NCBI GenBank assembly: GCA_023389255.1
Contig: JAEWER010000011.1
Span: forward strand, 1 to 50,736
Source of the DNA: Bacillota bacterium
GTDB lineage: Bacteria; Bacillota; Clostridia; Saccharofermentanales; DTU023
Length of the DNA stretch: 50,736 nucleotides
Direction: 5' to 3'
Shown here: positions 9,049 to 18,091 of the stretch, piece after piece
Layout: the number at the start of each line of letters is the position of its first letter
How positions within the stretch are numbered: position 1 is the stretch's first letter
Translations under genes and position numbers: made by a program
Notes under the pieces: generated by a model
What the model saw: only the letters and a program-made list of their open reading frames with translations
Databases searched by the model: none
Told to the model about the DNA's origin: nothing

Positions 9049-12000
9049 TTATTGCTTCACATATCGTCTTCTGAGATAAATTGCAACTGTTCCTATACTT
9101 ATGCAAATAACTACTGCTGCAGCTGCACTTCTCTCACCCGTTTTAGGCAGGTTATTACCTCCTTGATTTCCACCAGGTTGATTGGGATTATTCCCTCCCG
9201 GATTATTCGGATTGTTTCCTCCTGGGTTACTTGGGTTATTGTTTCCAGGATTGTTTGGATCTTCATCACCAGGTCGGTCAGGGTTATCACCACCGGGTTT
9301 GTTAGGCTCACTTGGATCTGTTGGATCGGTCGGCTTACCCGGTTTGGTAGGCTCACTTGGATCTGTGGGATCGGTTGGCTTACCAGGTTTGGTAGGCTCG
9401 GTAGGATCTGTGGTACGAGCGTAGTGGTAGGTATGTATAACTGTGGCACCAGGAATAAAGTTACCAGTTGACTGACTTCCATCACTCTTAGGCTGTAGAT
9501 CCTCGTGATCCGATTCAACCCTTACTAAGGTATAGCCTTCTTTGTCATGCTTTTCTGACGTAAAGCTTTCGGTATTAAGACCTTTTTGGTTGTTAGCATT
9601 GGTTCTCGGATTTTCGACAGTATCACTCGGATTGTTTCCTTGCTGTGCATCTTCCTCAGACTCATAGTACTTATGTACTTCCTTAAATTGACCGAGTTTG
9701 AGGTAGTAGTAAGTAACAACTAGATCCTTATTCGGTACGTAGTTTCCCGGTACGGTGCTGTTGTTGTCATCACCTGTGGGAATATCGTTTTCATCTGATC
9801 GCACTAGCTTGACATAGCCGTATTCTTCATCCTGTTTCGGTGAACTGCCTCGGAATTGTTCTTTATCAGTTCCTTCTGTCTTATCCTCAGACTCTTCACG
9901 AACTGCGTTCTTATCGCCCTCAAGGTCTTCTACTGTATTGAAGTACTTGTGCACAACAGTAAAGCTTCCTTTAGGCTCAGGCTGTTCTGGTTCGGTAGGT
10001 TCGGTGGGCTCAGTTGACTGCTTCAGATAGTGATACGTAACTACTAAATTTTCGTTTGGAATGTAATTACCAGCTTTGGTTGATTTACTATCTTCGCCTA
10101 GCTGAATTGCTTCTGGGTGTGAACGATCAACGCGGACAAAGCTGTAGCCTTCAATCTCCTCTTTCTCACTAGCACCATAACTTTCAGTGGCAGGTCCCTC
10201 ACTGTTTTCACCTTGAGTTTCTAGGGCAACAGGAGTTCCTGCATTAAGTGCTTCTTGTGAGTCATAGTACTTATGAATTACTTTAAATGTTCCCTTTTGC
10301 TCAGGCTCAGTTGGCTCTCCCGGATCAACGGGTTCAGTGGTGCGAGCATAGTGATATGTATGTATAACTGTGGCACCAGGAATAAAGTTACCAGTTGACT
10401 GACTTCCATCACTCTTAGGCTGTAGATCCTCGTGATCCGATTCAACCCTTACTAAGGTATAGCCTTCTTTGTCATCCTTTTCTGACGTAAAGCTTTCAGT
10501 GTTAAGACCTTTTTGGTTATTAGCATTTGTTCTGGGATTTTCGACAGTATCACTCGGATTGTTTCCTTGCTGTGCATCTTCCTCAGACTCATAGTACTTA
10601 TGCACTTCCTTAAATTGACCGAGTTTGAGGTAGTAGTAGGTTACAACTAAATCTTTATTCGGTACATAGTTACCCGGTACGGTGCTGTTATTATCATCAC
10701 CTGTTGGGATATGTTCTTCATCTGAACGTACTAACTTAACATAACCATACTCTTCGTCCTGCTTAGGTGAACTTCCTCTGAACTGTTCTTTATCTGTTCC
10801 TTCTGTTTTTTTCTCAGACTCTTCACGAACTGCGTTCTTATCGCCCTCAAGGTCTTCTACTGTATTAAAGTACTTGTGCACAACAGTAAAGCTTCCTTTA
10901 GGCGCTGGTGTACGATAGTAATAATAAGTATGAGTTACTGTCTTACCAGGAATAAAGTTACCTGTTGCTTGAGCTCCATCCTGATTAGGTTCTAAAGTAG
11001 GTTCATCAGTACTGGCTTTAAGTAAGGTATATCCATCCTTATCTGACTTTTGTGAAGTAAATTCATTTTCTGCTAAACCTGTTTGCGAAGTTGTTGTTCT
11101 GGGGTTTTCTGCTCTTTCTTCAGCCTGTTCAGGTACACCAGCTTCTGCTTTTTCCCTAGAATCATAGTAAAGATGCACCTCATTAAAGACACCCGGTTTT
11201 ACATATAGATAGGTAACCTGTAAATGGGTATCTGGCACATAATTGCCTGCCTTGGTTGAGATATTGTCATCATCTAGAGCAATTTTTTCATTATCAGAAC
11301 GTTCCACTCTGACAAGGCGATAATCTTGATATACTTTCTGCGAAGTAGCTTCGTATTGTTGGCTAGCAGGCCCACTGGTCTCTATACCTTCTTCTTCATG
11401 CGCTTCATTTTGTTGTGCTTCTAAGTCTGACATGTTGTCATAATACTTATGCACAACCTTGAAGTAACCCAGCTTATCAGTTGTGCCTGCGCGAGAGTTT
11501 ACAAAGTCATACGAATATGCATTTTTCGTTGCATCAAGATCGGTACGTTGTTTAATCGTAGTTTTAGGATCAGCAAAATGAATCACACCTTGGCTGTCTA
11601 CAGTCAAATCAAAAGGCTCTGGTTGTTGCTCATAGCCTGTTGCACCTTGTGTCTCCATTAGAAGATAGCTGTGATTGAGGAACAAACCGTTAAAGACTAC
11701 TTCACCCTCAGCATTGAGCGATTTAGCAACTGAATACTTGGTTTCTTTATCTTGCAATAAGAATGTAACTTCACCACTCTTAATGACATTACCCTCATTA
11801 TCAACTTTACGAATCGAGAGTGGGGTTTGCGCAAATTCACTTTCGGGTGTGTCTTCTAAAACCGCATTTCCATCACCTGTTGTGCCGTGATAAAAGTCTT
11901 CGATAACAAATCTGCGAATCGAACGACTTTGGTAGGCTGCCATAAACCAGCCCGGCTGTCCTGAGGGTGCTGTAACTTTGTTATCATGCTTACGCATCTT

Positions 12001-13179
12001 AAGTTTGATGACATAAGTATTTTTATCATCAGGGAAGCTAAAAGTTGAGCTGTTGATACGCACTGTTGGATTATTGGTATTTACCTTTTCACCTAAACTG
12101 CTTGCGTCAACCTTTGTACGATTTTTAGGTATTGGCGTACCTTGTCCTGGATCAGCTTTCCACATCTCCATTGAATTGGTGTAAGTTCCATTGTAGGGAG
12201 TAAGGTTAGCGGGCATTTGGCGGTAACCACCTTGCGCCGGAAAACCTGTATTGTTCAAAGTGAATTCTCTCGTAACTGCACCCGCTGCCTGACCGGTACC
12301 CGCCACGTTGTAGAGAATCATGAATGTGATCGAATCTTGATCTTCCTTGATGGGCTGGAGCATGAAATCGCCAAAACGAGTATACATATACCCATCATAG
12401 AAGAGCTGAGATTTATAACTTACTGAGGTTTCGTCTTGAAGCTCGAAGCTGGGACCATCCATATATTTAGTTTCATAGGTAAGAGTCTTCCTATGATTAC
12501 AGACATCGCCATTGACTGGTGCGTCGTTGAAATATTCATAGCTTGGTCTAAAGCCTTGATAGTATTTTTGATTTTGGTCAATACTTGTTCTCGGTTTGTT
12601 GTGATTACCAGGATTGGCAAGGGATTCATCTAAATCCCAGATTGATTTAATTTTGCTTACAGGAATTTCTGAGCCGATAACTGCGGTACCCCTAAAAGCT
12701 TTTGTGCCACCGGCTTTATCTTCAGCATATTTGGTAGCTACAAATTTAAGCACATCTTGTTCGCCTTCACGGTGATCAAAGTATACATGCATAACTACTT
12801 GGCTGGGATCAGCGGCATCTTTTATTGTAAAGAATACATTGCGTTGATCTGGAGCGGCGTCAACATTAATTTCTCTTGGTAGTTTGAGCGTAAAATAATC
12901 GTTAGCTTTAACCTCAGGCGGAAGTGCCCAAGTTAGGTTCATGCCTGCACCGTATTTATAGTAATTAGTACCATAGCTAACTTCTTTAGCTTTTTCAAAA
13001 GCATAATAGCGAATGGGCTGTAAGTCTAAACTTTCAATACCAAAACGTGTTGCTTGTGTCGGTTTTATCGCTTCCTCGGCTACCACCTTGGTTGGTAGAG
13101 CACCAAACGAAGCAACCAACATAAGCATAGCTAAACCAGCCGACAAAAATTTTCTTAGCTTTAGTAAACCTTTATTCAT
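9049..13179 (-). CDS. LPXTG cell-wall adhesin with SpaA-like domain and seven MucBP-like repeats
   Basis: A 1376-residue secreted, wall-anchored protein. Residues 1-35 form a signal peptide. About 40-440 is an adhesin-like N-terminal region (ALPPEVKANDYFTLKLP resembles fibrinogen-binding Ig-type domains). About 450-550 is a SpaA/Cna-B-like prealbumin domain (PLSIRKVDNEGNVIKSGEV, ending in E-TxATGY). Seven MucBP-like repeats follow, each starting near VVHKYY or EVHKYY and ending in GNYVPN/GNFIPG plus a tyrosine-rich strand. Then come a Pro/Thr/Glu stalk, a Gly/Asn/Pro stalk, LPKTG at 1344-1348, a transmembrane helix and RRRYVKQ. Sortase should link it to peptidoglycan. MucBP repeats suggest binding to mucin or host glycans; this is inferred from the family. 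Repeats 3-4 and 6-7 are nearly identical. A GAGGGA site precedes the ATG. Confidence 0.9.
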   Translation of the reverse strand: MNKGLLKLRKFLSAGLAMLMLVASFGALPTKVVAEEAIKPTQATRFGIESLDLQPIRYYAFEKAKEVSYGTNYYKYGAGMNLTWALPPEVKANDYFTLKLPREINVDAAPDQRNVFFTIKDAADPSQVVMHVYFDHREGEQDVLKFVATKYAEDKAGGTKAFRGTAVIGSEIPVSKIKSIWDLDESLANPGNHNKPRTSIDQNQKYYQGFRPSYEYFNDAPVNGDVCNHRKTLTYETKYMDGPSFELQDETSVSYKSQLFYDGYMYTRFGDFMLQPIKEDQDSITFMILYNVAGTGQAAGAVTREFTLNNTGFPAQGGYRQMPANLTPYNGTYTNSMEMWKADPGQGTPIPKNRTKVDASSLGEKVNTNNPTVRINSSTFSFPDDKNTYVIKLKMRKHDNKVTAPSGQPGWFMAAYQSRSIRRFVIEDFYHGTTGDGNAVLEDTPESEFAQTPLSIRKVDNEGNVIKSGEVTFLLQDKETKYSVAKSLNAEGEVVFNGLFLNHSYLLMETQGATGYEQQPEPFDLTVDSQGVIHFADPKTTIKQRTDLDATKNAYSYDFVNSRAGTTDKLGYFKVVHKYYDNMSDLEAQQNEAHEEEGIETSGPASQQYEATSQKVYQDYRLVRVERSDNEKIALDDDNISTKAGNYVPDTHLQVTYLYVKPGVFNEVHLYYDSREKAEAGVPEQAEERAENPRTTTSQTGLAENEFTSQKSDKDGYTLLKASTDEPTLEPNQDGAQATGNFIPGKTVTHTYYYYRTPAPKGSFTVVHKYFNTVEDLEGDKNAVREESEKKTEGTDKEQFRGSSPKQDEEYGYVKLVRSDEEHIPTGDDNNSTVPGNYVPNKDLVVTYYYLKLGQFKEVHKYYESEEDAQQGNNPSDTVENPRTNANNQKGLNTESFTSEKDDKEGYTLVRVESDHEDLQPKSDGSQSTGNFIPGATVIHTYHYARTTEPVDPGEPTEPEQKGTFKVIHKYYDSQEALNAGTPVALETQGENSEGPATESYGASEKEEIEGYSFVRVDRSHPEAIQLGEDSKSTKAGNYIPNENLVVTYHYLKQSTEPTEPTEPEQPEPKGSFTVVHKYFNTVEDLEGDKNAVREESEDKTEGTDKEQFRGSSPKQDEEYGYVKLVRSDENDIPTGDDNNSTVPGNYVPNKDLVVTYYYLKLGQFKEVHKYYESEEDAQQGNNPSDTVENPRTNANNQKGLNTESFTSEKHDKEGYTLVRVESDHEDLQPKSDGSQSTGNFIPGATVIHTYHYARTTDPTEPTKPGKPTDPTDPSEPTKPGKPTDPTDPSEPNKPGGDNPDRPGDEDPNNPGNNNPSNPGGNNPNNPGGNNPNQPGGNQGGNNLPKTGERSAAAAVVICISIGTVAIYLRRRYVKQ
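9170..9410 (-). repeat. Low-complexity stalk coding region (PTDPTDPSEPTKPGK / NPNNPGG)
   Basis: Short tandem units encode Pro/Thr/Asp/Glu and then Asn/Pro/Gly repeats just before the LPKTG anchor. Such wall-spanning stalks change length easily by slippage. Long apparent open frames on the plus strand here are a by-product of the repeat. Confidence 0.85.
9410..9976 (-). repeat. Copy A of a 567-bp duplication in the adhesin
   Basis: Encodes MucBP-like repeats 6 and 7. It matches copy B (10337-10903) at nearly every position with no length difference (567 bp each). The few changes are mostly at third codon positions. Confidence 0.9.
10337..10903 (-). repeat. Copy B of a 567-bp duplication in the adhesin
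   Basis: Encodes MucBP-like repeats 3 and 4. The offset from copy A is 927 bp, so the duplicated pair is separated by repeat 5, which is different in sequence. Confidence 0.9.
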
Positions 13180-13725
13180 GTTCCCTCACCATTTACTCAA
13201 CAGTAATCAAGTTGAATTTATAGGCTGATACTTTAAAGCAACAACCTGATAAAAAGTTTTATTACCAACTCACACTCTGTTTAGCCAGTATGAGCAATAA
13301 CAAAACTCCTCTCTACTGCTGCAGATATTCTGATAACTCTGAAATTTTATCTATGCCCAAAACAGAATGCAAGTATCTGAAAAGTTGTTTAGTCTCAATT
13401 AACCTGATTTTATATGTCACCAAAAGAAACTCGATAGCTCACAAGTAGTACACCTTTATCTTCTGATAGTGTTAGTTCGAATTTAAATGTTCCTAGTTAC
13501 TAAAAGAATGTATTTGCAATAGTTTTAGGTATTAGGTGACACTATTAGCAAGCATCGTCTTCCCTATTTGTCTTAACGAGTATTAAAGTTTATTCGGCTA
13601 AATTTGGGTTAAGAAAGATTATTGGGTATATGTTTTGATTTCAGCTGTAGTTAGGACACAAAGTACTAGTGCTATGTTTGGCTTGTATCGTAAACTTCAT
13701 CCTTGATGACAGCATTTTAGCTATG
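13180..13725. other. Long upstream region of the adhesin, no gene seen
   Basis: About 545 bases without a credible protein gene. It holds a candidate promoter (13344-13372) and therefore a leader of roughly 160 bases before the adhesin start. Within that leader, on the minus strand, GAGGAG near 13305 is followed by a TTG-initiated 11-codon frame (MLILAKQSVSW). This could be a leader peptide, but support is weak. Confidence 0.4.
13344..13372 (-). promoter_or_regulatory. Candidate promoter of the LPXTG adhesin
   Basis: On the minus strand, TTGCAT (13367-13372) and TAAAAT (13344-13349) are separated by 17 nt. A second, weaker possibility (TTGTTG-16-TATAAA, about 13222-13249) lies closer to the start codon. 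Confidence 0.4.
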
Positions 13726-13751
13726 AAAAAGCTCCCTATTAGGGAGCTTTT
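13726..13751 (-). terminator. Terminator after tRNA-Thr
   Basis: Hairpin AAAAGCTCCCT (13727-13737) and AGGGAGCTTTT (13741-13751) with a 3-nt loop. It starts five bases downstream of the tRNA 3' end on the minus strand and is followed by T residues. Confidence 0.75.
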
Positions 13752-13756
13752 AACTA

Positions 13757-13832
13757 TGGAGCTTGCTAAGGGACTCGAACCCTTGACCTTCAGATTACAA
13801 ATCAGATGCTCTACCAACTGAGCTAAGCAAGC
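13757..13832 (-). tRNA. tRNA-Thr (anticodon TGT)
   Basis: 76 nt. Acceptor GCTTGCT pairs with AGCAAGC, the discriminator is T and CCA is encoded. The loop TTTGTAA gives anticodon TGT, reading ACA. The anticodon stem is TCTGA/TCTGA, which leaves a U-U mismatch at the central pair (29-41), while all other arms pair normally. It has its own promoter and terminator. Confidence 0.93.
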
Positions 13833-13851
13833 AATCAATTTGAGCAAAGTT

Positions 13852-13880
13852 ATTTTAACTAACTTGACTCTCTGTTGCAA
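13852..13880 (-). promoter_or_regulatory. Promoter of tRNA-Thr
   Basis: On the minus strand, TTGCAA (13875-13880) and TAAAAT (13852-13857) are separated by 17 nt. It lies between the end of the nnrD gene and the tRNA. Confidence 0.65.
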
Positions 13881-13885
13881 GCCAC

Positions 13886-15523
13886 TTAACGAAATATTTC
13901 ACGCCAAACTTCGGGTAAACTTTTTACCAAATCTGAAATTAGCAGATTTTGTTCTCCCCTCTCCACCGCTTTATCAGCTAAACGTCCCTGTACGCACACT
14001 GCCAATTCTATTGCCTGTTGTAGCTTTTCACATTGGCAAGCAAAACCTAGCATAAGTCCTGTCAGCACATCTCCTGAACCAGCTTTAGCTAATTCATCAT
14101 TACCAGTTACATTAACAGTCACAATTAATTGTTCTCCTAATAGTGATCCTATCAAGGTGTGATGCCCCTTGAGCACTACTATCGAGTTAAAATAAAGTGT
14201 TAACGCTTCCAGTAATTCTAAGCGGCTGATATCAGTTTGTTTCTGCAAATACATAAGTCTTTGTAGTCTACTAGCAGGGATACCCTGCACAGTTCCCTTA
14301 TTTAGCTGTTCTTTCGCCGATTGCCATAACCTTAGAGCCTCTTTGTAGTGTGGTGTCAGCACAATTTCTTTAGTTTTATCGTGTACTGCACTTGTTAGTT
14401 GCTTATGCAATTCGGGGTGTTTGGCCAAATAATTCAAAGCATCTGCATCTATAATAATTTTAGTGACAGGCGAGTTCAGCACCTCTATTAACTGCTCTGC
14501 AATATAGTCGTTATTAGCCATACCAGAACCAATCGCTATAGCATCTAGTTTTGCTGGTAATTCTAATAATTTTTCTGTTTGCGTAATCAAGCATTGTGGA
14601 TACTTGCTCAATATCGGCCCATAACCATCACTTGGGAGAATTTGATATAGATACCCTATACCAGTACGCAAACAAGCTTCCGTTGCCAACATATTCGCTC
14701 CCCACATTCCACTAGAACCAGCGAGCAACAAGCCTTTCCCTCTCTTGCCTTTATGATCATTTTCTTGACGCTCAGTTAGGTAGCGTTCGAGATTTGGCAG
14801 GTGTATTACGTTTGCTTCTGCAACTATTAGTTTCTCATCGTTCACGCTTGCCTTTATTTCGTTTACATAACCACTGAGAGTAAACTCATTCAAGTAACAC
14901 TTATGAAAATACCAATTAGCATTCTTAAAAGATGTTTCGTAACTCAAATGCTCTAAATTAGGCGCAAATATATCCACTTTGGCGCAATAATTAATATCGG
15001 CACAGTGTTTAGACACACCCTCTAAAAGAATCCAGGGACAATAATTAATGGCTTCATTGAAAAGTGGCATTTGATAGATATCCCAATTCTTAACAGTACA
15101 ATCTAACACCCAATCGACAAACAGCGGTGCCTCAGAACTTGCTTCACCTCTAAACCAAAAATGTTCGCTCCACTTCTGGCTAGTTACATCCAGTACAAAA
15201 CATTTCCAACCCTTTAACTGCAATTGGCATAACAAAGCATTCAGTAAGTGGGAAAAAGCGAAATCATTTTCCAGTAAAATAACGCAATTACCCTTACTGT
15301 CCATGGTGGGATAACAGCAATCTTGTAGGGGTTCCTCCACATTCAGGCTCAAAGACTGATTAATTTTATGATTGATAAAATTACTAATATCTCCTGCTAC
15401 ACTGGACCAAAAATCAGCAGGAGAAACAGTCAAATCAGCTTCTAGACGTTCTACTAAATGTTTCTTTAAGCGCTGGCTTACGGCAACCTCTGCATGCTCT
15501 ACTATGTTTTGCACTCTGTTCAT
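13886..15523 (-). CDS. nnrD: ADP-dependent NAD(P)H-hydrate dehydratase with diverged N-terminal half
   Basis: The C-terminal half (from about residue 255) is a clear carbohydrate-kinase-like NnrD domain, which repairs damaged NAD(P)HX using ADP. It has KRGKGLLLAGSSGMWGANML, IIIDADALNYL and the catalytic AGSGDVLTGLMLGF near residue 505. In bifunctional YjeF proteins the N-terminal half is the NnrE epimerase with a GxGNNGGDG loop. Here residues 1-240 have the right length and position but lack that loop (GNCVILLENDFAFSHLLNAL stands in its place), so epimerase activity is doubtful. A GAGGAAAG site precedes the ATG. The trxA terminator separates it from the gene upstream. Confidence 0.85.
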   Translation of the reverse strand: MNRVQNIVEHAEVAVSQRLKKHLVERLEADLTVSPADFWSSVAGDISNFINHKINQSLSLNVEEPLQDCCYPTMDSKGNCVILLENDFAFSHLLNALLCQLQLKGWKCFVLDVTSQKWSEHFWFRGEASSEAPLFVDWVLDCTVKNWDIYQMPLFNEAINYCPWILLEGVSKHCADINYCAKVDIFAPNLEHLSYETSFKNANWYFHKCYLNEFTLSGYVNEIKASVNDEKLIVAEANVIHLPNLERYLTERQENDHKGKRGKGLLLAGSSGMWGANMLATEACLRTGIGYLYQILPSDGYGPILSKYPQCLITQTEKLLELPAKLDAIAIGSGMANNDYIAEQLIEVLNSPVTKIIIDADALNYLAKHPELHKQLTSAVHDKTKEIVLTPHYKEALRLWQSAKEQLNKGTVQGIPASRLQRLMYLQKQTDISRLELLEALTLYFNSIVVLKGHHTLIGSLLGEQLIVTVNVTGNDELAKAGSGDVLTGLMLGFACQCEKLQQAIELAVCVQGRLADKAVERGEQNLLISDLVKSLPEVWREIFR

Positions 15524-15550
15524 GTTGGTCTTTCCTCAAATTTCCAAAAT

Positions 15551-15581
15551 AAAAAAAGCACCCACCTTAAACGGTGGGCGC
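15551..15581 (-). terminator. Terminator of trxA
   Basis: Stem GCACCCACC (15558-15566) and GGTGGGCGC (15573-15581) with a 6-nt loop, followed on the minus strand by seven T residues. Confidence 0.8.
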
Positions 15582-15595
15582 AAGCAAAATTAAAC

Positions 15596-15913
15596 TTAAA
15601 TCAGTTTTTCTAATTCAGCGGCTAGATCTTCGTATGAACGAGCACCTACCAAGCGTTCTGCCACTTCACCATCCTTAAATAAATAGATTGTGGGAATGCT
15701 CATTACACGGAAACGCTCCGCTAAATCTTGCTCATCGTCTACATTGACTTTGTAAACATTCACTTTACCTGCAAAATCATCTGCCAATTTTTCGATTACA
15801 GGACCAATCATGCGACAAGGTCCACACCAAGGTGCCCAAAAATCTACTAGGACAGGTACATCACTTTCAGTGACTAATGAGTCAAAATTAGCTTTAGTTA
15901 ATTCCTGTGCCAT
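15596..15913 (-). CDS. trxA: Thioredoxin
   Basis: A 105-residue cytoplasmic thiol-disulfide reductant with the WCGPC active site (Cys30, Cys33), the conserved FWAPWCGPCR context and the cis-proline motif SIPT. The length is typical. A GGAGG site precedes the ATG. It is followed by its own terminator and appears to be a single-gene unit. Confidence 0.97.
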   Translation of the reverse strand: MAQELTKANFDSLVTESDVPVLVDFWAPWCGPCRMIGPVIEKLADDFAGKVNVYKVNVDDEQDLAERFRVMSIPTIYLFKDGEVAERLVGARSYEDLAAELEKLI

Positions 15914-16053
15914 ATATCCTCCATTACTCTTAACCTATTGCAATATTGTTCTCAGTATAATCGGGAAAAATTACCTACTCTGTAACTCATGAAACTTCCC
16001 CGCCAATCCCTTAAAATAGCTAACATACATATATTTTCAGTTATAGACTGAGT

Positions 16054-17022
16054 CTAAATAAATTCCTGTAAAACTGAATTGGGTGGCACCTTTTTTTTAT
16101 CAATTACTGGCATAGATTTACAGCTTGAAAGTAAACGCTCTAATTCTTGCAAAGCCAGCGTTAAATTGGCGTAATAATGACCAGGTTTAATCGTATCTGA
16201 CGGCTTAAGGGTACCTTGCTCGTATTCACGCTTGGACTTACCGAGTTCTACAATTGCCTTTGGGGCTAGTACGCAACTTTCATATGCCAAGGCTGAATTG
16301 ATGTAGTATGTTGCGTTTTGTCGGTAAATAGGCATAACTTGCTCTTCGTGATTTTTGATCATAGGCCAATAATCCAAGGTGGAAATCGCAGTTGAGCCTC
16401 TATGCTCAACATCACGGCACAAGCGTCTTATTTTGCGCAAATCATCACTAGAAAACAACAGTTTATCCGCATCGTAAATTTCCATTTCTGGACATATGAA
16501 AATTTTGGCTACTAAGCGATTATCAATGTTTTCTAGCACTTTATTTGATAAACCATGCAATCCTTCTACAATCAATAATTCATCTGGTGCAAGTTGCAAA
16601 ACTTTTTCCGGCATAAAGTGCCGACGTCTTTCAGCAAATATAAACGTTGGTAATGCAACTTTTTCACCTCGCAACAGTCCCATAATTTGTTCAATGAATA
16701 AACTGAATTCAATGGTGCTTTCACTTTCAAAATCTGGTCTGCCTTCCACATCGTAAGTCAATGCTTCTTGTACGTAGTAATCATCTAAAGATAAGGCATA
16801 TGCTTTTTTACCAATATCTGTTAAGTGGTTAGTCAGCAAGTGCGAAAATGTAGTTTTACCCGAACCAGTCGGTCCAGAAATCAACAGCAAGCGACAATTA
16901 CCTTTACCTATATCAGTTAAAACAGATTGTACTTGTTCGCTGAATTCTCGTTCTATTTTCTCTACAAAATTAGGATTCTCTGCCATTTTTCCTAACTGGC
17001 TTAATTGCAAACGCTTTATCAT
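16054..17022 (-). CDS. Uridine-kinase-like P-loop nucleoside kinase
   Basis: A 322-residue protein of the uridine kinase/phosphoribulokinase family. The Walker A motif GPTGSGKT is at residues 50-57, followed by LSLDDYYV and then GLHGLS in place of the usual EG-x-HAL segment. It resembles the Bacillota nucleoside kinases that normally carry a long N-terminal extension with TGS-like domains; here only about 45 residues precede the P-loop. The start overlaps the end of the metallo-hydrolase gene by four bases (ATGA), so the two are coupled. The substrate is not determined by the sequence. Confidence 0.8.
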   Translation of the reverse strand: MIKRLQLSQLGKMAENPNFVEKIEREFSEQVQSVLTDIGKGNCRLLLISGPTGSGKTTFSHLLTNHLTDIGKKAYALSLDDYYVQEALTYDVEGRPDFESESTIEFSLFIEQIMGLLRGEKVALPTFIFAERRRHFMPEKVLQLAPDELLIVEGLHGLSNKVLENIDNRLVAKIFICPEMEIYDADKLLFSSDDLRKIRRLCRDVEHRGSTAISTLDYWPMIKNHEEQVMPIYRQNATYYINSALAYESCVLAPKAIVELGKSKREYEQGTLKPSDTIKPGHYYANLTLALQELERLLSSCKSMPVIDKKKVPPNSVLQEFI

Positions 17023-17837
17023 TTATTTTCCTCGTAAACATTGGGGATAACAACTTCCATTAACTCTTGTTTTTCTAGTGTTTCTTTAATGTTTAATGCT
17101 TTTTGCCTTGGCCAACGCTTGATCTTTACCGGTAACTTTTGCTCGATATAACGTGCAAATCCATACCAAAAATGTTCAAAACGCCATGCGTGCATTGGTA
17201 TAACTATGCGAGGTTTTAAGCTTCGACAAAGCTCTTCCTGCCCAGCTAAAAGTGGTCTTTCTTGCCAGCCATCAGCTGTACAGCAAGGAATAAATGCTAC
17301 ATCAATTTCTCTTTGGTTACGTTGCTTCGTTAAATATGCTAACTCACTTGCAAAATCGTGAGCAAAATGTTGATCCCAATCCCAAACCGCTAAATCGCCT
17401 GCAAAGAAAATATGTGCCTCATCAAAGCACATGAGTAATGCTCCTCCTTGATCGGTAGAGCCAGAACAAATTATCTCTAAGCTAAGCTGTTCATTTAGCT
17501 CAATACTAGTTTGTGTACGTGGCAATAAGCGATAAAAGTTCTTTGCGTTAAATATTTCTAAGTCTGACAGATCTACTTCATCTGCTAAAATGACTGGAAC
17601 CTCTAACTTGAGCATAGTTTCAGCTAAATCTAAATCAAAATGATCTAGATGACGATGCGAAAACACCAAAGCTAGCTGTTTATTTAACCTTGGTACAGTT
17701 TCCTTGTAACGTCTAGCCTCAGCTATTATGTCGTCTTTTAACCTTTTGTGCTCTGGCTTAATACCGCAATCAAAAATCAGTTTCAACTTGGGAGTTTCTA
17801 CTGTAAAACAACTATGGTTGTGATAATTAACTTGCAT
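17019..17837 (-). CDS. Metallo-beta-lactamase-fold hydrolase
   Basis: A 272-residue cytoplasmic protein of the UlaG/RNase Z-like metal-dependent hydrolase superfamily. YNHSCFTVETPKLKLIFDCG is the typical first strand pair, SHRHLDHFD supplies the HxHxDH metal motif (near residues 61-66), and FAGDL and PMHAW supply later ligands. It is translationally coupled to the kinase-like gene downstream. The substrate is unknown; phosphodiester or lactone chemistry is possible for this family. Confidence 0.8.
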   Translation of the reverse strand: MQVNYHNHSCFTVETPKLKLIFDCGIKPEHKRLKDDIIAEARRYKETVPRLNKQLALVFSHRHLDHFDLDLAETMLKLEVPVILADEVDLSDLEIFNAKNFYRLLPRTQTSIELNEQLSLEIICSGSTDQGGALLMCFDEAHIFFAGDLAVWDWDQHFAHDFASELAYLTKQRNQREIDVAFIPCCTADGWQERPLLAGQEELCRSLKPRIVIPMHAWRFEHFWYGFARYIEQKLPVKIKRWPRQKALNIKETLEKQELMEVVIPNVYEENK

Positions 17838-17896
17838 ACAAATTACCTAAGAGAACTATTTTTTCTGCTTAATTTTAGCACGTGTTTTTTTAGGTA

Positions 17897-17922
17897 AAAC
17901 AAAAGCAACCTAAAAGGTTGCT
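17897..17922 (-). terminator. Terminator of the zinc-ribbon membrane protein gene
   Basis: Hairpin AGCAACCT (17904-17911) and AGGTTGCT (17915-17922), followed on the minus strand by a T-rich tract. The remaining gap up to 18091 shows nothing else recognisable. Confidence 0.65.
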
Positions 17923-18091
17923 ATCGTCGGAAGAGAATTAAAGTATTTGCTGTCTTGTCTCTAGTCTAACAAAGCAATTCGTCTAATTTGCTGTTGTACT
18001 GTTAAAATTTTATCTTCTCTCACAAGGAAGAAAATACATATTAAAAACATGTAGCAAGACGCTAAACAAATTCTCATTTATGGCGTTTTTT

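Noticed and set aside
9052..9518. Open frames on both strands across the adhesin stalk
   Set aside because: They are by-products of the short Pro/Gly/Thr codon repeats, with no ribosome sites or recognisable domains.
9170..10910. Repeats considered as a CRISPR array
   Set aside because: The units are in frame, protein-coding and of irregular length, with no spacer pattern and no cas genes nearby.
13641..13880. A 79-codon open frame on the minus strand
   Set aside because: It runs through tRNA-Thr, its promoter and its terminator, and has no ribosome site.
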